The notes under the pieces: generated by a model
Databases searched by the model: none
Seen by the model: the letters and a program-made list of their open reading frames with translations, nothing else
What the model was told of the DNA's origin: nothing
Position numbers and translations under genes: made by a program
Assembly: GCA_029879595.1 (NCBI GenBank)
Contig: JAOUPZ010000055.1
Span: 1 to 12,078, forward strand
From: Deltaproteobacteria bacterium
GTDB lineage: Bacteria; SAR324; JACQKK01
Length of the DNA: 12,078 bases
Direction of reading: 5' to 3'
Shown: positions 6,086 to 12,078 of the stretch, piece after piece
Position numbering within the stretch: position 1 is the first letter of the stretch
How the letters are laid out: each line of letters starts with the position of its first letter

Positions 6086-6850
6086 TCACCGCATCTTAGA
6101 AAGCGGAGGCCTGGTTCTCAACTCCTGGCGCAACGGCTGCGGTTCCCTGCCGCCAAAGAGCCTGCTGGAGTTGTTGTTCATCTCCACGACTTCGGAAAGG
6201 TTCACCTCCTCGCCGTTGACCAGCAACAGGTGGCGGCCCTTGTCGAATCTCACTCCCGAGACCTTGCCGGTGACATGCATCTCCACCGGAACGCGCTCGC
6301 TGTCGGCGGCTGCCGCAGAAACGTTGTAGGAGTACAGCCCGTTGGGCAATACCTTGCCGCCTTCGTCGCGGCCATCCCACTGGATGTTGTGGCTGCCCGG
6401 GCCGTGGGGACCCATGTCCAGCGAGCGGATGGGCTGTCCGGACTGGTCGGTGATGCTGACCTTGACCGTTTCCGCCTCGCGGGGCAGCGTGAACTGCATC
6501 GCCGGCGATGATCCCTCGGTGAGGGATATCCTTCCACCGGGCACCTTCACGTCCTTGTCCAGCAGGGAGAAGGTGTTGGCGCGAGCGATATCGGCCTGCA
6601 CCTTGCCCAGCGAATCCAGGCCCTTGTTGATGTTCATCAACTGCTCCAGCGACCCCATGGAGGTCAGCTGCTGCATCATCCCCTGGGAATCCATGGGGTT
6701 GAGGGGGTCCTGGTGGGTCGCCTGGGCCATCATCAGCTTCAGAAAATCATCCTTGCCCAGGGAATTATCTGTTCCCGAAGGCTTGCTGTAGCTGTTTTGC
6801 AACGATGTCCCTGCCGCTCTCAGGGCGGCGCTTGTTTGGGCTGTGGACAT
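6086..6850 (-). CDS. flgD: Flagellar hook-capping protein FlgD
   Basis: A 254-residue scaffold that caps the growing hook and places FlgE subunits, then leaves when the hook is finished. The conserved N-terminal region is complete (about 30-85): LGKDDFLKLMMAQATHQDP, LNPMDSQGMMQQLTSMGSLEQL. The Ig/tudor-like capping domain follows: ITDQSGQPIRSLDMGPHGPGSHNIQWDGRDEGGKVLPNGLYSY (about 132-175), then a strand set ending VNGEEVNLSEVVEM. A 27-residue basic, polar tail after this (NNNSSRLFGG...) goes beyond the usual end of the family. The ribosome site is GAGGA, about eight bases before the ATG. It lies 43 bases after fliK on the same strand. Confidence 0.95.
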   Translation of the reverse strand: MSTAQTSAALRAAGTSLQNSYSKPSGTDNSLGKDDFLKLMMAQATHQDPLNPMDSQGMMQQLTSMGSLEQLMNINKGLDSLGKVQADIARANTFSLLDKDVKVPGGRISLTEGSSPAMQFTLPREAETVKVSITDQSGQPIRSLDMGPHGPGSHNIQWDGRDEGGKVLPNGLYSYNVSAAAADSERVPVEMHVTGKVSGVRFDKGRHLLLVNGEEVNLSEVVEMNNNSSRLFGGREPQPLRQELRTRPPLSKMR

Positions 6851-6893
6851 TTATAGGGTCCTCTTCTCTTGGTTTAATCACACCGGCGGGCAG

Positions 6894-8507
6894 CTACGCG
6901 TAGATGCTCACCTTGCTGTCGCTCCAGGTTTTCCGGGCCACCGAGGCAACCTCCTCCTCCTTGGTCCGGGACTGCCCCAGCGAAGTGGTTCTCCCCTCCA
7001 GGTCCCTGCTATCGGCGAGTCCGCGGTCGAACTGCCCGCCTTCCCTCACGTCAACATTGACCGAAAAGGTTTCCGCGCCGAGATTTTCCTGGGCGAGTAT
7101 TTCATGAAGGTCGACCATCCGTGAGTCCAGCAGCTGTTTGGCCGCGTGGTTATCCACGGTCATTTCCACCCTCAGTGTGCCATCCTGCTTGGTCACCTTG
7201 AGCTGCATCTGCCCCAGGTGCTCCGGGTTGAGCCGCACGCTCATTTCCGAGCGGCGGTTGTTGACCATCCAGCGTACGTCCTGGGCCAGCCGGGAGATCA
7301 CCTCCCGTGCGGTCTTCACTTCCGTGCTGTCCTTGGCCATTTCCGCATAGGCCGCGCCGGTGTTCTGCTCGGCGCTTCCCATGCCGGAAATGCTCTGGGG
7401 GGCCAGGGTGGCTTCCCCGGCTGACTGGAGGCTTTCCATGCGGTGCCGGGCCCCGGACTGGGGCAGGGCTCCGGAAAACTCCCGGGAGGCGACTTCCGCC
7501 TTGAAGGCTTCCAGCGAAGCCTGCTCGCCATCGGCCGAGGTGGCCTGGAGCTGACGAAGCAGTTCATCCCGGGCCTGGGTCTGGTTGAGACGCATTCCCA
7601 GTTCAGCCTGCTCCGCCCGGAACTTGCGATCCTGCTCGGCGACCTCTGACTTGATGACGGCGTCCTTGGCCAGCGTGGATGCGGGAACATCTCCCAGCCG
7701 GGTCCGGGGTTCGGTGGTCTCGGTAAAGACCTCTCCCTGGCCGGCCAGTTCGGCCTTGCTTCCTTGCTGCCATGAGACTTGCTCCCCCTCCTGGGCGGCC
7801 TGTTCAGCCTGGTCCTGTCCGAGGGTCAGGCCCATGGCCGCCAGGCGGTTGGCCGACTGTCCTATCTGGGCCGCAACCGAGGCGCGGCTGCCCGGCCCGA
7901 GAAAGTCATCCGGGGTCTGGCCTTCGACCTGATCCAGGACGGTTGTGGCCAGTTCGGAGGAAAGGCGGGGGATTTTCCCGGTCAGGGTTTCCTGTCCCAG
8001 CACGGGCTCGCTGCCCGTGAAAAGGGCATACAGCTCCCTGCCGGCGGATTCTTCCGCTGCCTGTTCCAGCTCACCGGAAGGCTGCCTTGCATCGGCTTCC
8101 TCACGGGTTATCGGGGTTCCATCACCAGCGGCCGCCTCATCACCGGTATCGACTGCTTTTTCGGCTCGGCCGGCCTGGACGTCCCTGGCTTCTGTTGATT
8201 CTTTTGCTCCCGCTGCTGTCCCGGGCTTTTCGGGTGAGTCCGCCGTTTCGGTCCTGGTGCTGCTTTTGCCGATACGCGTGGCGGATTGTCCGTCATCGCT
8301 CCGCGAGTTGCGGGCCAAATGGTTTTTTTCCTGGGAATCGCCAGATCTGCGCCAGCGATCATCGGAGTTTGACTGGACCTCCTTGGAGGTCTTTAGTTTT
8401 GATGCCTTGTTCAGCTCCCGTGAGAAACTATCGTTCCCAGTGGGCTTTACCAGGGCATTCGGGAATCCTTCCTTGATCCCGAATTCGGGTTCAATCGCGG
8501 TAATCAC
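6894..8507 (-). CDS. fliK: Flagellar hook-length control protein FliK
   Basis: A 537-residue secreted ruler that measures hook length and makes the export gate switch from hook to filament substrates. As in the family, the N-terminal two thirds are hydrophilic, low in complexity and poorly conserved (rich in E, A, Q, S, T; about 20-400). The C-terminal Flg_hook domain (about 403-490) is clear: MSVRLNPEHLGQMQLKV, then LRVEMTVDNHAAKQLLDSRMVDLHEILAQENL. The start is GTG at 8507, chosen because AAAAGGA lies five bases before it. It sits 51 bases after motE and 43 before flgD. Confidence 0.92.
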   Translation of the reverse strand: MITAIEPEFGIKEGFPNALVKPTGNDSFSRELNKASKLKTSKEVQSNSDDRWRRSGDSQEKNHLARNSRSDDGQSATRIGKSSTRTETADSPEKPGTAAGAKESTEARDVQAGRAEKAVDTGDEAAAGDGTPITREEADARQPSGELEQAAEESAGRELYALFTGSEPVLGQETLTGKIPRLSSELATTVLDQVEGQTPDDFLGPGSRASVAAQIGQSANRLAAMGLTLGQDQAEQAAQEGEQVSWQQGSKAELAGQGEVFTETTEPRTRLGDVPASTLAKDAVIKSEVAEQDRKFRAEQAELGMRLNQTQARDELLRQLQATSADGEQASLEAFKAEVASREFSGALPQSGARHRMESLQSAGEATLAPQSISGMGSAEQNTGAAYAEMAKDSTEVKTAREVISRLAQDVRWMVNNRRSEMSVRLNPEHLGQMQLKVTKQDGTLRVEMTVDNHAAKQLLDSRMVDLHEILAQENLGAETFSVNVDVREGGQFDRGLADSRDLEGRTTSLGQSRTKEEEVASVARKTWSDSKVSIYA

Positions 8508-8558
8508 GAAATCCTTTTCGGATGGAAAAGGTGAATTTATACTGCAACAACCGAATCG

Positions 8559-9254
8559 TTACCTGGGCACCGACCCCTTGGCCACAATGGCCTCGGTAAT
8601 ACGCTTTGCGTTTTCCGGGGGCAGGGATTCCAATATCTGAGAGGCCTTCCGTTCCTTCATGCCCATCAGAATCTGCATGGCCACCCTGGGATCCAGAGAC
8701 TGAATCTTTTCCGCGGCCTTGCGTGGATCCATGTTGTTGTACAGGTTCACCACCTTCCGTAGATTTTCCGCATCCAGCTGACGTTTCGCATCCATGCTGG
8801 CTTCAATTTCCTTCTGAAGCCTTTTCAATTCTGTTACCTGCTGTTGGATGTTGTCTCGCAACAACCTCAGCTGCTCTTCCCGCTGGTTGAGCATGGTATC
8901 CCGCTCATCCAGTTGGCGCTTGCGCTCCATCAGGCTGAGCAAAATTCTTCTTTCGGTGTCGGTCAGGGCCTCCTGGCCCCCGGTTTCCGGCTCCGAAGTT
9001 TTTGGGGGTGCTGCTTTGCCGGCTTCCAATTCCGGAAAAGTCCCGGGTCTGATCTTGTTTACCCAGGTCTTCAGCGTAGACATGCCATAACTGTGCCTTG
9101 CCGGCATGGCCGTGAGCGAAAGCGCAAGCACCACGCCCATGATTATGATTGTCGATCTTGATTTCAGCATCTTCCAACCGCTGATGTGGCGCCTTGGCCG
9201 TGCTTTTGGCGCCTGTGTTATATCTCCTGCATCCGGGAAATCGCCTGGGAACAC
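8559..9254 (-). CDS. motE: MotE-like protein with MgtE N-terminal-type domain
   Basis: The protein has up to 231 residues: one membrane anchor (about 34-50, STIIIMGVVLALSLTAM), a linker, a long coiled coil (about 98-168, ERRILLSLMERKRQLDERD...) and a C-terminal helical domain of the MgtE-N/MotE type (LYNNMDPRKAAEKIQSLDPRVAMQILMGMKERKASQILESL, about 171-211). Proteins of this layout are common next to fliJ and fliK; MotE of Sinorhizobium is a periplasmic chaperone for a motility protein. A role in motor assembly is inferred. The GTG at 9254 follows the fliJ stop without a gap and has AAGGGG upstream, which suggests translational coupling. An ATG at 9170 gives a shorter, more usual N-terminus (MLKSRS...) but has a poorer ribosome site. 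Confidence 0.85.
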   Translation of the reverse strand: MFPGDFPDAGDITQAPKARPRRHISGWKMLKSRSTIIIMGVVLALSLTAMPARHSYGMSTLKTWVNKIRPGTFPELEAGKAAPPKTSEPETGGQEALTDTERRILLSLMERKRQLDERDTMLNQREEQLRLLRDNIQQQVTELKRLQKEIEASMDAKRQLDAENLRKVVNLYNNMDPRKAAEKIQSLDPRVAMQILMGMKERKASQILESLPPENAKRITEAIVAKGSVPR

Positions 9255-9695
9255 TCAGCGCCCCTTGAACACATGATAGTTGCAGGAGATTTCGTCGAGT
9301 TCTATTCTTTCCTGACGTTGCTGCTCCTCCCTGTAACGCTCCTCGGCTTTTTCCTTGAGTATTTCCAGTGTGCGCTGCCTGCGCCGGGCTTCCACCAGAT
9401 CCTTGCGCCGGGCCTCCAGTTCCTGGGTGAGTTCCCTGATCTGTTCTCCCAGCCGGCCGTTTTCGTCCTTGATGCGCCGGCTGAACATATCATGCTGCTG
9501 GAGCTGGAACACGTTTATCCCCTGTTGCCGGGCCATGTCCAGGTTGCGCCCGGCGGCGGCCAGGCTCCTCCTGTTGGTCACCACCTGCTCCTTCATGATC
9601 TGCGTGCGGAGTTCCACCTCGCTGAAGCTCTTGAGCTTCAGTCTGGTGATCCGCTCCCGGATTTTCAGCACGCTTTGCAGGCGGTATCGAAACAT
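9255..9695 (-). CDS. fliJ: Flagellar export protein FliJ
   Basis: At 146 residues this has the usual FliJ length. It is almost entirely coiled-coil: the opening FRYRLQSVLKIRE is the family signature, followed by heptad-rich helices with many E, R, Q and L (ELTQELEARRKDLVEARRRQ). FliJ is the cytoplasmic stalk of the flagellar export ATPase; it contacts FliI and FlhA and recycles export chaperones. The ATG at 9695 has no close ribosome site (GGAG is 15 bases away). The normal upstream partners fliH and fliI are missing here; recN takes their place, 112 bases upstream. Confidence 0.9.
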   Translation of the reverse strand: MFRYRLQSVLKIRERITRLKLKSFSEVELRTQIMKEQVVTNRRSLAAAGRNLDMARQQGINVFQLQQHDMFSRRIKDENGRLGEQIRELTQELEARRKDLVEARRRQRTLEILKEKAEERYREEQQRQERIELDEISCNYHVFKGR

Positions 9696-9807
9696 GGTCT
9701 GCTGAATTCACTCCGTTCAATTTCTGGTTGTCCCGCCCCCGGGGGGGCAGATATTGCGCTTGGTGCTTTCGGGCCCGGCAGATTTTACCCGGCCCCGACG
9801 ACCGCGC

Positions 9808-11505
9808 CTAGCCGGCCTGGGGCTTGCGGCCCCGGCCCACCATCTCCCGGGCCGAGGCCAGGGAATGTTCGCTTATCTCCATGCCGCTTAGCAGCCGGGC
9901 CACCTCCAGCACCTGCTCGGTCTCGCCGAGACGCTCCACGCTGGTGTAGGCCGCTCCGGATGAGGTGTCCTTGCTGACCCTCATGTGGTTATTGCCCAGG
10001 GCGGCTATCTGCGGCAGGTGGGTCACGCAGAGCACCTGATGGCTTTGGGCCAGGTTGCTCAGCTTGCGGCCCACTATTTCGGCCGTTTTGCCGCTGATTC
10101 CGGAGTCCACCTCGTCAAAGATCAGGGTGGCCGTGGGATCCTCCCGGGCCAGCACGGTCTTCAGGGCCAGCATGGTGCGGCTGAGTTCCCCGCCGCTGGC
10201 GGTTTTCGCCAGAGGCCGGATTTTCTGGCCGGGATTGGTGTTCAGCAGGAACTCCACCCGGTCCGCGCCCGTAGCCGTGTAGTACGGGGATACCCCGGCA
10301 GGCGAGGCCAGCGGCTCAATGGCTGTGGAAAACTCTGCCTTGTTCATTCCCAGCTCCCGCAGTTGTTCTACGACCATGGCGTCCAGGCGTCCGGCGGCTT
10401 CCTTCCGGCGGCCGGACAGATCCAGGGAAAGGTCATGCAAGCGTCTGGCCACCCGTGATATTTCCTCCCCCAGTTCCCGCAGCTGTTCCTCGCCGCTGTC
10501 CAGGGCCTGGAGTTCCCGGCCTGCCCGGGCCAGTTTCTCCAGGGCCTCTTCCTCCGTGGGGCCGTGTCTGCGGAGAATCTTCTCCAGCAGCGCCAGCCGC
10601 TCGTTGACCTGCTCCAGGCGTTCCGGTTCGGCCTCCATCTTCGCGTTATAATCCAGCACGCCCCGGTGCAGGTCTTCCAGCTGGTACAGCAGCGGTTCCA
10701 GCTGCCCGGCCTGGTCTTCCAGGCGGGGGTCAATACCGGCCGCCTCATCCAGGCAGCGCTTTATATCCCGCATGGCCCCCAGCACGGGGGCTTCCCCCTC
10801 ATACAGATGCCGCAGCACCTGCCCTGTGAGCCCGAACAGTTTCTCCGCATGAGTCAGCCGGGCCAGTTCGGCCTTCAGGGCGGCGCTTTCGCCCACAGCC
10901 AGTTCCGCCCGGCCTATTTCCTCCACCGCCGCAATCAGGCTCTCCCGTTCGGCCTGGCGTTCCCGGTTGGCTTTTTCCCTGTCGGCCCGCTCCTTGAGCA
11001 GACCGGTATACTGGAGAAAGGTCTCGCGGACCTGCTTCCGTGGTTCATCCAGCCCCCCGAAGGAGTCCAGGAATTCCAGATGTGTCGCCGGGTTGAGCAG
11101 GCGCTGGTTGTCGTGCTGGCCGTGGATGTTCACCAGATAGTCCCCCAGTTCCTCCAGAGCCCCCTGGGTGATCGAGCAGTCGTTGGCCAGCGAGCGGCTG
11201 CGGCCGTTCTCCCCCATGGCCCGGCGCACGGTCAGCTCGCCCTGGCAGGGTATTCCCAGCCGGGACAGCAGTTCCAGCACATCCGGCTGCCCCGAAACAT
11301 CAAACGCGGCCTCCACCAGGGTCTGGCGGGTGCCCGTACGCACTTTTTCAGGGCTGGGGCGCCCCCCCATCACGAACCTGATGGCGTCCAGCAGGATGGA
11401 CTTGCCCGCACCGGTTTCCCCGGTCAGGACGGTGAATCCCCCTGGCAGTTCAAGCACCAGCGATTCTATGGTGGCCAGATTAGATATTGCCAGTCTGATC
11501 AGCAC
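9808..11505 (-). CDS. recN: DNA repair protein RecN
   Basis: A 565-residue SMC-like ATPase that acts early in recombinational repair of double-strand breaks. It has Walker A GETGAGKS (29-36), a long central coiled coil, the ABC signature SGGELSR (437-443), Walker B TLIFDEVD (about 460-467) with catalytic Glu, and the switch histidine in CVTH (about 496). I start it at GTG 11505 because the product then opens MLIRLAISNLATIESL, the normal RecN N-terminus, and GGAG stands nine bases upstream. An ATG six codons earlier (11523) has AAGGG directly against it. The frame stays open 153 codons upstream to an ATG at 11964, but that extension looks like chance. No LexA-type operator was recognised. fliJ follows on the same strand. 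Confidence 0.95.
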   Translation of the reverse strand: MLIRLAISNLATIESLVLELPGGFTVLTGETGAGKSILLDAIRFVMGGRPSPEKVRTGTRQTLVEAAFDVSGQPDVLELLSRLGIPCQGELTVRRAMGENGRSRSLANDCSITQGALEELGDYLVNIHGQHDNQRLLNPATHLEFLDSFGGLDEPRKQVRETFLQYTGLLKERADREKANRERQAERESLIAAVEEIGRAELAVGESAALKAELARLTHAEKLFGLTGQVLRHLYEGEAPVLGAMRDIKRCLDEAAGIDPRLEDQAGQLEPLLYQLEDLHRGVLDYNAKMEAEPERLEQVNERLALLEKILRRHGPTEEEALEKLARAGRELQALDSGEEQLRELGEEISRVARRLHDLSLDLSGRRKEAAGRLDAMVVEQLRELGMNKAEFSTAIEPLASPAGVSPYYTATGADRVEFLLNTNPGQKIRPLAKTASGGELSRTMLALKTVLAREDPTATLIFDEVDSGISGKTAEIVGRKLSNLAQSHQVLCVTHLPQIAALGNNHMRVSKDTSSGAAYTSVERLGETEQVLEVARLLSGMEISEHSLASAREMVGRGRKPQAG

Positions 11506-11523
11506 GGCGGCGGTCTCCAGCAT

Positions 11524-12056
11524 CCCTTGCGGCCCGGGGCGGCAGGGCCGTTGTTTATCCAGGAAAATTATCTTGTGGGCCGGTGGGCGGACCGCCCGGG
11601 GGCGGCTGTGTTGCGACGCCTTATGGCGGTAAAACCACGCCTCTCCCTGCGGGTCCTCCGCTCCGGCCGTCGCGGCAAGTTTCCGGCTGTCACACCGGGC
11701 CCGCCGCTCTTCATGAGCCGGCTCCGGCGTTGCCGTCTTCCTTCCGCTACTTGAATAACAAGCTAGCATATTCACCCGCCGGGAGAAACAGCCCCCAGCT
11801 TTTTCCCATGACATGACACGATGCACCTGCCGGTGAAAAACCCGTGGCCGCCTGAAGGGGGTCCGCCCGTTCTGCCCCGGCACAGACCGGCGCAAAACAA
11901 GGGAAAAACCCCCAGTCATTACATTAATATAAAGCATCTTTTTATTTTGCACACGGAAATCCATTCCGGATGGCTGTCATTTTGCATTAATTACCCCCAG
12001 GAGCTTTGAAAAGGCGGACCCGGCCGGTAGCCGGTGCCAGCAGAATAGCTGAAACG
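11524..12056. other. Intergenic region upstream of recN
   Basis: About 530 bases lie between recN and the probable divergent gene at the right edge. Frames open here on both strands have no family resemblance, signal peptide or good ribosome site. The part from about 11916 to 11990 is strikingly AT-rich against the GC-rich surroundings (runs such as attaatataaag and ctttttattttg) and is the likeliest promoter region for both genes. I could not fix a -35/-10 pair. Confidence 0.55.
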
Positions 12057-12078
12057 ATGGCCCTAGACGGGCTGTTTT
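12057..12078 (+). CDS. Possible start of an NFACT (RqcH/FbpA-like) gene, cut by window edge
   Basis: The last 22 bases read ATG then MALDGLF. NFACT-family proteins (RqcH/Rqc2, formerly fibronectin-binding protein FbpA; ribosome quality control with alanine tailing) typically open with M-x-x-D-G. Only seven residues can be seen and there is no clear ribosome site before the ATG, so this is a guess from a short motif. Confidence 0.35.

Noticed and set aside
9696..9807. Sigma-54 or sigma-28 promoter before fliJ
   Set aside because: No TGGCAC-N5-TTGC or TAAA-N15-GCCGATAA match was seen in the gap.
10564..11754. 396-codon open frame on the plus strand
   Set aside because: It is antisense to recN, with no motif of its own; it is a codon-bias shadow.

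Overview
The window is a GC-rich bacterial chromosomal segment with no rRNA, tRNA, transposase or CRISPR array visible. The gene order recN - fliJ - motE - fliK - flgD - flgE on the minus strand, two intrinsic terminators of long-stem/T-run type and several secreted or lipid-anchored proteins fit a flagellated, diderm bacterium. A Desulfobacterota (deltaproteobacterial) relative is my best guess. That placement is inference from gene order and protein flavour, not a database match.

Left part (1-3040). A 2-isopropylmalate synthase-like gene (leuA) runs off the left edge on the minus strand. Upstream of it lie a long-stem terminator (278-325) and a 56-residue leucine-rich one-TM protein (416-586) on the same strand. 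Across a 305-bp divergent intergenic region (with a weak Fur-box-like palindrome) a plus-strand pair begins: a diaminopropionate ammonia-lyase homologue (892-2106), which carries Ala where the E. coli enzyme has its catalytic Asp120, and a secreted protein with pentapeptide repeats and a DxDxDG calcium-type loop (2168-2980). A 13-bp tandem array (2986-3037) separates this pair from the next, convergent genes.

Middle (3041-4289). On the minus strand are a thiamine-binding UPF0045/MTH1187-type protein and, downstream of it, an unrecognised four-cysteine lipoprotein. A 30-bp near-perfect dyad sits between them. A strong minus-strand terminator (4206-4243) closes the flagellar operon.

Right part (4290-12078). 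A run of flagellar hook-assembly genes reads leftwards: FliJ (export chaperone), MotE-like protein, FliK (hook-length control), FlgD (hook cap) and FlgE (hook). These build the hook: FlgD caps the growing FlgE polymer, and FliK sets its length and triggers the export switch that FliJ also serves. recN (DNA double-strand-break repair) sits directly upstream of fliJ, where fliI is usually found. Beyond recN is a roughly 550-bp AT-richer region. The last 22 bases look like the start of a divergent NFACT/RqcH-type gene.

I do not see a clear new multi-gene system. The most useful leads are the active-site substitution in the DpaL homologue, the possible attenuator ahead of leuA, and the odd 329-bp gap between flgD and flgE.
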